From positions 1 to 37,710 of the forward strand of contig JAFGBK010000007.1 in assembly GCA_016933175.1 (NCBI GenBank): a stretch of 37,710 bases of DNA. The letters are read 5' to 3'. Origin of the DNA: Candidatus Krumholzibacteriota bacterium. GTDB taxonomy: Bacteria > Krumholzibacteriota > Krumholzibacteriia > JACNKJ01. A program made the position numbers and the translations under genes. Each line of letters opens with the position of its first letter. Positions within the stretch are counted from its first letter, which is position 1. Under the pieces are notes generated by a model. That model had not been told where the DNA came from and did no database searches. It was given only the letters and a program-made list of their open reading frames with translations. Of this stretch, positions 26,226 to 33,642 are shown in pieces.

Positions 26226-27500
26226 ATGGCGGACCTCGAGGACAAGGAAATCGCCGGCGGGACGGATGGGGAGGAGATCGACTTCGACGATCCCTCCATC
26301 TGGGAGGAGAACGACGCCCTGCTGAACAAGGAGGGCGGCGCCCCGGAGTCCGGATCCGGCGACGAGGCGGAGGCCGCTGGCGAGGCGGAGGCCGCCGGCG
26401 AGGCGGAGGCCGCCGGCGAGGCGGAGCCCGCTGGCGAGGCGGAGGCCGCCGGCGAGGCGGAGGCCGCTGACGAGGCGGAGGCCGCCGGCGAGGCGGAGGC
26501 CGCTGGCGAGGCGGAGGCCGCCGGCGAGGCGGAGGCCGACAGCGAAGCGGTCGCCGGCGAGGCGGAGCCCGCCGAGAAGGACGCTCCGACCTACGTCACG
26601 CGACGCGGGTGCCGCGTTCCGATCCGGTCCTACGACTTCCGCCGGCCCATCAAGCTCTCCAAGGGCTTCGTGCGCGGCCTGAGCATCGTCGGCGAGACCT
26701 ACTCCAAGCTGCTCACCCTCTCGCTGAGCAACTTCCTGCGCGTGCCCGTCTCGGTCACCGCGACCGGCGTGCGCCAGATCCTCTTCGAGGAGTACACGGG
26801 ACAGATCCCCAATCCGTCCTGCATCAACATCCTCGACATGCCGCCCATCAAGATCCCGGGGATCCTGGAGATCGATCTGCCCACCGTCTTCAACATGATC
26901 GAGAAGCTCCTGGGCAGCCACGTCATGTCGCAGGGCCTGCGGCGCGAGTTCAGCACCATCGAGCTGCGCATCGCGCGCAAGATCGTCACGCGCATGCTGG
27001 GGGACCTGCAGGATTCCATGCTGCGCATTCTCGAGACCGGGGTGACGCTCACGGGCATCGAGCACAACCCCGACTTCACCTACATCATGAATGCCAACGA
27101 CCCCTGCATCCTCATGGACTTCACGCTGGAGCTGGCCGACGTCGAGGGGCCCATGCACGTCTGCCTGTCCCTGGCCGCCCTCGACGCCCAGCTGGGCAAC
27201 GAGGGCGCCTCGCCCTACCGGGACGTGCGCAGCGACGAGGAGCGCGGCCGCGACCAGCTGCGCCTGCGCACCACTCTCGACACGACACGCTCCGTGCTCG
27301 TGGCCGAGCTGGCCAAGGTGCCCTTCACCATCGAGCGGCTCCGCGGCCTCCGGGTGGGCGACGTCGTCAACCTGCGCAAGCAGGTGGACGAGCCGCTGCT
27401 TCTGCGCGTGGGGGGCAGTCCCCTGTACCGGGCCCGCATGGGGCGCTACAAGCGAAAGACGGCGGTCAAGATCACGGAGATCCTGAGAACCAAAGGCTAA
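26226..27500 (+). CDS. fliM: Flagellar motor switch protein FliM with Ala/Glu repeat linker
   Basis: C-ring protein that binds CheY-P at its N-terminus, FliG through its middle domain and FliN through its C-terminal SpoA domain. Here 424 residues against about 330 normally. The first 35 residues include WEENDALLNKE, a relic of the CheY-binding DEIDALL peptide. It is followed by 10 copies of a GEAEAA/DEAEAA hexapeptide (residues 46-105) and two degenerate units (106-116), then a normal core beginning TYVTRRGCRVPIRSYDFRRP. The usual GGxG loop after the DNLF-like helix is replaced by EKLLGSHVMSQG. The C-terminal half (TIERLRGLRVGDVVNLRKQV, KRKTAVKITEILRT) is standard. Order fliL-fliM-fliN is conserved. 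Confidence 0.95.
   Translation: MADLEDKEIAGGTDGEEIDFDDPSIWEENDALLNKEGGAPESGSGDEAEAAGEAEAAGEAEAAGEAEPAGEAEAAGEAEAADEAEAAGEAEAAGEAEAAGEAEADSEAVAGEAEPAEKDAPTYVTRRGCRVPIRSYDFRRPIKLSKGFVRGLSIVGETYSKLLTLSLSNFLRVPVSVTATGVRQILFEEYTGQIPNPSCINILDMPPIKIPGILEIDLPTVFNMIEKLLGSHVMSQGLRREFSTIELRIARKIVTRMLGDLQDSMLRILETGVTLTGIEHNPDFTYIMNANDPCILMDFTLELADVEGPMHVCLSLAALDAQLGNEGASPYRDVRSDEERGRDQLRLRTTLDTTRSVLVAELAKVPFTIERLRGLRVGDVVNLRKQVDEPLLLRVGGSPLYRARMGRYKRKTAVKITEILRTKG
26361..26573 (+). repeat. 18-bp in-frame tandem repeat within fliM
   Basis: Twelve consecutive units, mostly GGCGAGGCGGAGGCCGCC with single-base changes, run from 26361 to 26573; one unit (26541-26555) is 15 bp. The units translate as GEAEAA, DEAEAA, GEAEPA and similar. 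Near-identity at the DNA level, including third positions, suggests recent expansion by slippage or unequal crossing-over. It encodes a flexible or helical acidic tether between the N-terminal peptide and the FliM core. Confidence 0.95.
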
Positions 27501-27532
27501 ACGGGCCGCGCGCGGCTCGGGAGGGAGAATCC

Positions 27533-27964
27533 ATGGCGGACGTCAACTCGCTGGAGGAGAAGCAGCCGAAGACCGCGGCGCCGCCCGACGACGGGGCCGC
27601 CGCGGGCGGCGCGTCCGGCGCCGGCGCGCCGGACACGACGCCCGAGTACCCCGCCTTCGCGGGCATGGAGGCCAAGCCCGAGGCCGACATCGAAGGCCGG
27701 CAGGCCGGCGACATCGGCCTGCTGGAGGACGTGAACCTCGAGGTCACCGTCGAGCTGGGGCGCACGCGACTGAGCATCGGCGACCTGATGGACCTCGGGC
27801 AGGGGTCGGTGATCGAGCTGGACAAGATGGCCGGCGAGCCGGTGGACATCCGCGTCAACGGCGTCCTGGTCGGCTGCGGCGAGGTGATCGTGCTGGAGGA
27901 CGTCTTCGGCATCCGCATCACGCGCCTCTACAGCAAGATCGACCGCATCCAGGCCTTCGGCTAG
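27533..27964 (+). CDS. fliN: Flagellar motor switch protein FliN
   Basis: Base of the C ring, binds FliH and CheY-P. 143 residues. The C-terminal SpoA domain (LEDVNLEVTVELGRTRLSIG; DLMDLGQGSVIELDKMAGEP; VDIRVNGVLVGCGEVIVLED) is complete and is followed by FGIRITRLYSKIDRIQ. The N-terminal 60 residues are Ala/Gly/Pro-rich linker, longer than in the compact E. coli-type FliN. The ATG follows GGGAGGGAGAAT. Confidence 0.96.
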   Translation: MADVNSLEEKQPKTAAPPDDGAAAGGASGAGAPDTTPEYPAFAGMEAKPEADIEGRQAGDIGLLEDVNLEVTVELGRTRLSIGDLMDLGQGSVIELDKMAGEPVDIRVNGVLVGCGEVIVLEDVFGIRITRLYSKIDRIQAFG

Positions 27965-27973
27965 GAGGGCGCC

Positions 27974-28450
27974 ATGCTGCGATCCCTGCTGCGACGGCCC
28001 CTGATCCTCGCCCTGGGCGCCTTCCTGCTCCTGGGGCTGCTGTCGCTACTGCCCGCGGGCGAGGAGGGCGCCGCGGGCCTGGCCCTGACGCGTCTGGGCC
28101 TGGCCCTGACCGCCATCCTGGCCCTCGCCGTGGGCGCCGTGCCGGCCCTGCGGCGCCTGGGTGGCGCCCGGCGCGATGAGCGGCGCCTGCGCTGCCTCGA
28201 GCAGCTGTCCTTGGACTCGCGCCACCGACTGGCCCTGATCGCCGTGGACGGCCGCGAGTTGCTGGTGGGTTTCCAGGGCGGCGGCATGGTCCTGCTCAAG
28301 GACCTGGCCGCTGCCGGGCCGCGGGCCGACGGCGCGTCCGCCGCCGACGCCGCCGCCGGAGAAGACGGCGCGCCCGCGGCCGGCGCGGAGCCCGCGGAGA
28401 CGGCGCCTGCCCTCTTCCGCGAGATCCTGAGACGCCGGCGCATTTCCTGA
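27974..28450 (+). CDS. fliO: Flagellar export gate scaffold FliO
   Basis: FliO helps FliP assemble in the membrane. 158 residues: one signal-like hydrophobic segment (RRPLILALGAFLLLGLLSLL), a second helix (LTRLGLALTAILALAVGAVP), then a cytoplasmic domain (RCLEQLSLDSRHRLALIAVD; GRELLVGFQGGGMVLLKDL) of the FliO type. The C-terminal Ala-rich tail ends with LFREILRRRRIS. The fliN-fliO-fliP order supports the identification despite weak sequence conservation in this family. Confidence 0.88.
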   Translation: MLRSLLRRPLILALGAFLLLGLLSLLPAGEEGAAGLALTRLGLALTAILALAVGAVPALRRLGGARRDERRLRCLEQLSLDSRHRLALIAVDGRELLVGFQGGGMVLLKDLAAAGPRADGASAADAAAGEDGAPAAGAEPAETAPALFREILRRRRIS

Positions 28451-28669
28451 GATCCCCTGGCCGGAATCTGGCCAGGACCGGCGCGCCGCTGACCTGCGGC
28501 GTCCGGCGCCTCCCGCCGCGACCCTGACGCCACCCCGCCGCGAACGCGACAATCCCTTGTCAACGTGGGCCTTATCGCGACGCCGCCGCACGGCGCCCAA
28601 AACGCGATCGCAAGTCCCCGCGCGGCACGGCCCTTGATGTTCCCGCCGCGAAGCGTCGAGGAGGTGGGC
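28451..28669 (+). other. Leader region of fliP with hairpins
   Basis: A 219-bp non-coding gap, unusual within this tightly packed cluster. It contains a 7-bp hairpin right after the fliO stop (CCTGGCC at 28456-28462 with GGCCAGG at 28470-28476), a second at 28484-28501 (CGCCGC with GCGGCG, 6-nt loop), a small GACAA/TTGTC hairpin at 28548-28561, and a sigma-54-like promoter near 28624. Neither of the first two hairpins has a T-run, so termination is doubtful. The gap probably separates two transcripts or adds a second promoter. Confidence 0.55.
28622..28638 (+). promoter_or_regulatory. Sigma-54-like promoter for fliP
   Basis: GCGGCACGGCCCTTGAT has GG at 28624-28625, a perfect GGCACG -24 box, 10-bp spacing and TTG at -12 followed by A instead of C. 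Downstream lies TTCCCGCCGC (28640-28649), the same 10-mer found after the similar box at 9033. Transcription would start near 28648, 22 bp before the fliP GTG. It would give the export-gate genes a promoter in addition to read-through from fliO. Confidence 0.5.
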
Positions 28670-29416
28670 GTGCGCCCTCTGAGAAGTCTGCCGCTGGCCC
28701 TGCTGCTCCTGGCCGTCCTGGCCGGCGCCGCCGCGGCCCTGCCCGTGCCCCAGATCCAGATCGGCGTGACCGAGACGGCCGAGGGGGGCAGCCTCAACAC
28801 GGCCCTCCAGATCATGCTGGGCCTGACCGTGCTCTCCCTGGCGCCGGCCATCCTCATCCTCATGACCAGCTTCACGCGCATCGTCGTGGTGCTGGGCTTC
28901 CTGCGCAACGCGATGGGCACCCAGCAGATGCCGCCCAACCAGCTCATCATCGGCCTGTCGCTCTTTCTGACCGTGGCCGTCATGACGCCGGTCTTCCAGC
29001 AGGTGCACAGCCAGGCCCTGGCGCCCTACATGGCCCAGGAGATCGACGACCGCGAGGCCCTGGACCGCGGCGTCAAGCCACTCAAGGCCTTCATGCTCAC
29101 CCACACCCAGGACCGGGACCTCGAGCTCTTCCTGCGCGTCGGCGACCAGGAGGTGCCCGAATCACGCCTGGAGACGCCCCTGATGACCGTCGTGCCGGCC
29201 TTCGTCATCAGCGAGCTGAAGCGCGCCTTCCAGATCGGCTTCGTGCTCTACGTGCCCTTCCTGATCATCGACATGGTGGTGGCCTCCATCCTCATGAGCA
29301 TGGGGATGATGATGCTGCCGCCGGTGATGATCTCGCTGCCCTTCAAGGTCCTGCTCTTCGTCCTCGTGGACGGCTGGAACCTCGTGGTGCGCAGCCTGAT
29401 GGGATCCTTCTCCTAG
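28670..29416 (+). CDS. fliP: Flagellar export gate protein FliP
   Basis: Core of the export channel (FliP5-FliQ4-FliR1). 248 residues: an N-terminal signal-like segment (PLRSLPLALLLLAVLAGAAA), then membrane segments with LNTALQIMLGLTVLSLAPAI, LILMTSFTRIVVVLGFLRNA, PPNQLIIGLSLFLTVAVMTP and the signature VPAFVISELKRAFQIGFVLY and SMGMMMLPPVMISLPFKVLL. The GTG start at 28670 is chosen because GAGGAGGTGG is just upstream and the signal follows immediately. Confidence 0.96.
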   Translation: MRPLRSLPLALLLLAVLAGAAAALPVPQIQIGVTETAEGGSLNTALQIMLGLTVLSLAPAILILMTSFTRIVVVLGFLRNAMGTQQMPPNQLIIGLSLFLTVAVMTPVFQQVHSQALAPYMAQEIDDREALDRGVKPLKAFMLTHTQDRDLELFLRVGDQEVPESRLETPLMTVVPAFVISELKRAFQIGFVLYVPFLIIDMVVASILMSMGMMMLPPVMISLPFKVLLFVLVDGWNLVVRSLMGSFS

Positions 29417-29425
29417 GAGGCGAGC

Positions 29426-29689
29426 GTGACCGAGCAGCTCATCCTCGACATCGGCCGCGAGGCCCTGATGACGACGCTGATGGTGGCGGGGCCTATGCTG
29501 GCGGCGGCCCTGCTCATCGGCCTGGGCATCAGCATCTTCCAGGCCGTGACCCAGATCAACGAGATGACCATGACCTTCGTGCCCAAGATCGTCGGCGTGC
29601 TGGTGGCGGGCCTGGTGGCCCTGCCCTGGATCATCGAGATCATGACGGGTTTCACCCGCCGCCTCTACGCGCTGATCGCCGGCCTCTAG
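29426..29689 (+). CDS. fliQ: Flagellar export gate protein FliQ
   Basis: 87-residue gate subunit with two membrane helices, the second ending PKIVGVLVAGLVALPWIIEI. MVAGPMLAAALLIGLGISIF and QAVTQINEMTMTFVPKIV are the family signature. GTG start with TAGGAGG upstream. Normal fliP-fliQ-fliR order. Confidence 0.96.
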   Translation: MTEQLILDIGREALMTTLMVAGPMLAAALLIGLGISIFQAVTQINEMTMTFVPKIVGVLVAGLVALPWIIEIMTGFTRRLYALIAGL

Positions 29690-29696
29690 GAGCGAC

Positions 29697-30473
29697 GTGA
29701 CCTGGCCTCTGCTCGACACCGCAGTCCTCGTGCTCTTCCTGCTCGTCCTGGCGCGGACGACGGCTTTCTTCGCCGTCTTTCCCGTCCTGGGCGACGCCAC
29801 CGTGCCGGTGCGCATCAAGGCCGGCGCGGCCGCCGTGGTGTCCGTCCTCGTCTTCGGGTCCCTGCCGCCCCTGGCGCAGGTGCCGGCCAGCGGTCTGGCG
29901 CTGGGCCTGATGATGGCCCGGGAGGCGCTCGCCGGGCTGCTGCTCGGCACCGTGGTGCGCTTCGTCTTCATGGCCGCCCAGTTCGCGGGGCAGGCCATCG
30001 GCGTGCAGATGGGCCTGGCCGCCGCGAGCCTCTACGATCCCAGCACGCGCGAGACGGTGACGGTCAGCGGGCGCCTCTACCACCTGCTGGCCGTGCTGCT
30101 CTTCCTCGGCCTGGACCTGCATCATCCCTTCCTGGCGGGCCTGGGCACCTCCTTCCGCGTGCTGCCCGCCGGCGGTGACATCCTGGTGGGGGCCGGCGCC
30201 GTCCAGTGGACCCGCCTGTCGGCGCAGGTTCTCCTGTTGGCCCTGCGACTGAGCCTGCCCGTGGTCGGCACGCTGCTGGTCCTGGACGTGGCCCTGGGCT
30301 TCCTGGCGCGCATCGTGCCGCAGATGAACATCTTCCTGGTCGGCTTCCCCCTCAAGATCGGCGTGGGTATCGCCGCCCTGGCCCTCGGCGTGGGGGCGGG
30401 GGGGCGCCTGCTGCGCGACGCCCTGGAAAGGCTCGTGATGGACTTCCACTCGGTGATGAGCTGGATGGCGTGA
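29697..30473 (+). CDS. fliR: Flagellar export gate protein FliR
   Basis: 258-residue membrane protein, normal length. Signature segments: VLVLARTTAFFAVFPVLGDA, GLMMAREALAGLLLGTVVRF, QFAGQAIGVQMGLAAASLYD, YHLLAVLLFLGLDLHHPFLA, and RIVPQMNIFLVGFPLKIGVG. GTG start preceded by TAGGAGCGA. One base separates its TGA from the flhB ATG. Confidence 0.96.
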   Translation: MTWPLLDTAVLVLFLLVLARTTAFFAVFPVLGDATVPVRIKAGAAAVVSVLVFGSLPPLAQVPASGLALGLMMAREALAGLLLGTVVRFVFMAAQFAGQAIGVQMGLAAASLYDPSTRETVTVSGRLYHLLAVLLFLGLDLHHPFLAGLGTSFRVLPAGGDILVGAGAVQWTRLSAQVLLLALRLSLPVVGTLLVLDVALGFLARIVPQMNIFLVGFPLKIGVGIAALALGVGAGGRLLRDALERLVMDFHSVMSWMA

Positions 30474-30474
30474 C

Positions 30475-31548
30475 ATGGCGGACACCGGCGGACAGGAGAA
30501 GACCGAACTCGCGACCCAGCGCCGGCGCCGGGATGCCCGCAAGAAGGGGCAGGTGGCGCGCAGCGTCGAGCTCAGCAGCTTCCTGCTGCTGCTGGCGGGC
30601 GTCCTCGGGCTGGCCGCCCTGGCCCCGGGCCTGGGGTGCGGCCTGGTGAGGCTGATGGTGGGCAGCGTCGACGCGGCCTTCGCCGCCAGCGTCACCGTGG
30701 AGACCCTGCCGCAGCTGAGCCGCCTCTGGGTGGGCGAGGGCCTGCGCCTGGTCATGCCCCTGTGGGTCATGCTGCTGGTGGTGGGCACGGGGGCGGCCGT
30801 GGCCCAGGTGGGTTTCCAGGTCAACGGCGACCTGCTGGCGCCCAAGCCCGAGCGCATCAACCCGATCAGCGGCTTCAAGCGCATCTTCAGCAAGCGGAGC
30901 GGCTTCGAGTTCGGCAAGAGCCTGTTCAAGATGGCGCTGCTCATGCTGATCACCTGGATGACCCTGCGCGGCGAGGCCCAGCGCCTGATGGGCCTCGCGG
31001 ACCTGCCCCTGGCGCCCGCACTCGGCGTGGTGGGGACCATCACCCTGAAGCTGGCCGGCCGGCTGATCCTGCTGATGGTGGTCCTGGCCCTGGCCGACTA
31101 CGCCTTCCAGCGCTGGCAGTTCGAGAAGGACATCATGATGACGCGCCAGGAGCTGAAGGAGGAGTACAAGGAGACCGAGGGCGATCCCATCCTGCGCGCG
31201 CGCCTGCGCGCCCTGCAGAGGGATATCGCCGTGAAGCGCATGATGGAGGACGTCAAGCGCTCGGACGTGGTGGTCACCAACCCGACCCACTTCGCCGTCG
31301 CCCTGCTCTACGAGGAGGGCATGGCGGCGCCGTCCGTGGCGGCCAAGGGCGCCGACCGCATCGCCGAGCGCATCAAGGAGGTGGCGCGCGAGCACGACGT
31401 GCCGGTGGTGGAGAATCCGCCCCTGGCCCGCGCCCTCTACGCCGAGTGCAAGCTGGGGCAGATGATTCCCCTCAAGTTCTTCCAGGCCGTGGCGGAACTC
31501 CTGGCCTACGTCTACCAGGTCCGCCGCGGCGCCACCGGAGGTCGGTAG
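30475..31548 (+). CDS. flhB: Flagellar export switch protein FlhB
   Basis: FlhB changes export specificity from rod/hook to filament substrates in response to FliK. 357 residues. N-terminal KTELATQRRRRDARKKGQVA is the family start (EKTE.aTp.r..kareeGqv). Four membrane segments follow, then the cytoplasmic domain with the autocleavage motif VTNPTHFAVALLYEEGM; cleavage would fall between Asn269 and Pro270. All catalytic residues look intact, consistent with a working FliK-FlhB switch. Confidence 0.97.
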   Translation: MADTGGQEKTELATQRRRRDARKKGQVARSVELSSFLLLLAGVLGLAALAPGLGCGLVRLMVGSVDAAFAASVTVETLPQLSRLWVGEGLRLVMPLWVMLLVVGTGAAVAQVGFQVNGDLLAPKPERINPISGFKRIFSKRSGFEFGKSLFKMALLMLITWMTLRGEAQRLMGLADLPLAPALGVVGTITLKLAGRLILLMVVLALADYAFQRWQFEKDIMMTRQELKEEYKETEGDPILRARLRALQRDIAVKRMMEDVKRSDVVVTNPTHFAVALLYEEGMAAPSVAAKGADRIAERIKEVAREHDVPVVENPPLARALYAECKLGQMIPLKFFQAVAELLAYVYQVRRGATGGR

Positions 31549-31551
31549 GCC

Positions 31552-33633
31552 ATGGCCGACACCGGCGTCGGGCAGCGGTTCGACCGCATCCTCAGCGGCA
31601 ACGCCAACGCCCTGGTGGGCGTGGCGCTCATCGGCATCCTGAGCGTCATGGTCCTGCTGCTGCCGCCGGGCTTCCTGGACCTGCTGCTCTCGTTCAACAT
31701 CACCTTCGCGCTGATCATCCTGATGGTGACCTTCTACGTGAAGGATCCCCTCCACTTCAACGTCTTCCCGACGCTGCTGCTGTTCCTGACGCTCTTCCGC
31801 CTGGCCCTGAACGTGGCCTCGACGCGGCTGATCCTGCTGCAGGGCTACGCGGGCAAGGTCATCGACGCCTTCGGCGACTTCGTGGTGGGGGGCAACGCCG
31901 TCGTCGGCATGGTGGTCTTCCTCATCCTGGTGGTGATCCAGTTCGTCGTGATCACCAAGGGCGCCGGCCGCATCGCCGAGGTGGCGGCGCGCTTCACCCT
32001 GGACGCCATGCCCGGCAAGCAGATGGCCATCGACGCCGATCTCAACGCCGGCCTCATCGACGAACGCGAGGCCAAGACGCGCCGCGAGCGCATCAGCGAG
32101 GAGGCCGACTTCTTCGGCGCCATGGACGGCGCGAGCAAATTCGTGCGCGGCGACGCCATCGCCGGCATCATCATCACCGTCATCAACATCCTGGGCGGCT
32201 TCATCATCGGCGTCGCCCAGCGCGGTCTCAGCTTCGGCGAGGCCCTGCAGACATACACCCTGCTCACCGTGGGCGACGGCCTCGTCAGCCAGGTGCCGGC
32301 CCTGATCATCTCCGTCAGCGCGGGCGTGGTGGTGACGCGCGGCCGGAGCGAGCAGGAGCTGGGGCAGGACTTCATCACCCAGATCTTCGGGCACAGCAAG
32401 GCCCTGGCCATCGCCGCCGCCGCGCTGTTTCTCATGGGACTAATGCCCGGCCTGCCCAACGTGCCCTTCCTGCTGCTGGGCGCCATGACCGGCGCGGCCG
32501 CCTTCCATCTGCGCGGTCGCGACAGGAAGCAGGCGGCCAGCGACGCGGAAGCGGAAGAGGCCGCAGCGCCGCCCGGCGATCCCCTGGCGGATCCATCGAT
32601 CTTCCAGGTGGACCGCCTGGAGCTGGAGATCGGCTACGGGCTCATCCCCCTGGCCGACGCCAAGCGGCGCGGCAACCTCATGGAGCGGGTCACCGGCGTG
32701 CGGCGGCAGATGGCCGGCGAGCTGGGCCTCTACGTGAGTCCGGTGCGCATCCGCGACAACATCAACCTCAAGCCCAACGAGTACGCCATCAAGCTCAAGG
32801 GTGTGGACCTGGAGCGCGGGGAGATCCTCCCCGGCCACCGGCTCTGCATCGCGCCGGCCGAGGAGCGCGCGGGCCTGCCGGGCATCGAGACCGAGGAGCC
32901 CGCCTTCGGCCTGCCGGCGCTCTGGGTGCCCGAGGCCGAGGTCGAGGCGGCGACCAGCCGCGGCCTGACGCTGGTGGAGCCGGCGGCCGTCATCTCCACG
33001 CACCTGTCGGAGCTGGTGCGCCGCCATGCCGACGAGGTCATGAGCCGCGAGGACGTCAAGCACCTCGTGGACGGGGTGAAGCAGATGGCGCCGGCCCTGG
33101 TGAGCGAGCTGGTGCCGGCCAAGGTGCCCCTGGGCTTCCTACAGGCCGTCCTGGCCAACCTCCTCCACGAGCGGGTCCCCGTGCGCGACCTGGTGACCAT
33201 CATCGAGACGGCGGGGGACGCCGCGGAGCACAGCAACAGCACGGACTATGTGGCCGAGAAGGTGCGCGAGGCCCTCGGCCGCGCCATCGTGCGCGAGCTG
33301 CTCGACGAGCGCGGCTCGCTAGCCGTGCTCACCGTGGACCACGAGGTGGAGCAGCTCTTCATGGATGCGCTCCAGCAGTACGGCGAGACGGGCGGGATCT
33401 TCCTGGCGCCCGAGGCGGCCGACCGTTTCAACGCGCGGCTGCAGGGCGAGGTCGAGCGCGTCGCTCAGCGCGGCCACCAGCCGGTGCTGCTGGTCGCGAG
33501 CCCCATCCGGCTCGTCTTCAAGCGCTACACGGAATCCCTGATTCCCGGACTGGCGGTGCTGGCCTTCGGCGAGGTGCCGGTGGGCACCGAGGTCAGCGCC
33601 CTGGGGATGGTCACGCTCAAGGATCGAGACTAG
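31552..33633 (+). CDS. flhA: Flagellar export gate protein FlhA
   Basis: FlhA forms the nonameric export gate and docks substrate-chaperone complexes. 693 residues with about eight membrane segments in the first half and a large cytoplasmic domain in the second. Signature motifs: PTLLLFLTLFRLALNVASTR, VVGMVVFLILVVIQFVVITK, the FHIPEP region AARFTLDAMPGKQMAIDADL followed by NAGLIDEREAKTRRERISEE, and RDNINLKPNEYAIKLKGVDL. Located between flhB and flhF as usual. Confidence 0.97.
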   Translation: MADTGVGQRFDRILSGNANALVGVALIGILSVMVLLLPPGFLDLLLSFNITFALIILMVTFYVKDPLHFNVFPTLLLFLTLFRLALNVASTRLILLQGYAGKVIDAFGDFVVGGNAVVGMVVFLILVVIQFVVITKGAGRIAEVAARFTLDAMPGKQMAIDADLNAGLIDEREAKTRRERISEEADFFGAMDGASKFVRGDAIAGIIITVINILGGFIIGVAQRGLSFGEALQTYTLLTVGDGLVSQVPALIISVSAGVVVTRGRSEQELGQDFITQIFGHSKALAIAAAALFLMGLMPGLPNVPFLLLGAMTGAAAFHLRGRDRKQAASDAEAEEAAAPPGDPLADPSIFQVDRLELEIGYGLIPLADAKRRGNLMERVTGVRRQMAGELGLYVSPVRIRDNINLKPNEYAIKLKGVDLERGEILPGHRLCIAPAEERAGLPGIETEEPAFGLPALWVPEAEVEAATSRGLTLVEPAAVISTHLSELVRRHADEVMSREDVKHLVDGVKQMAPALVSELVPAKVPLGFLQAVLANLLHERVPVRDLVTIIETAGDAAEHSNSTDYVAEKVREALGRAIVRELLDERGSLAVLTVDHEVEQLFMDALQQYGETGGIFLAPEAADRFNARLQGEVERVAQRGHQPVLLVASPIRLVFKRYTESLIPGLAVLAFGEVPVGTEVSALGMVTLKDRD

Positions 33634-33642
33634 GAGGCTGCC

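Noticed and set aside
26361-26573. The 18-bp repeats in fliM as a CRISPR array
   Set aside because: There are no spacers; units are contiguous and in frame inside a strong coding gene.
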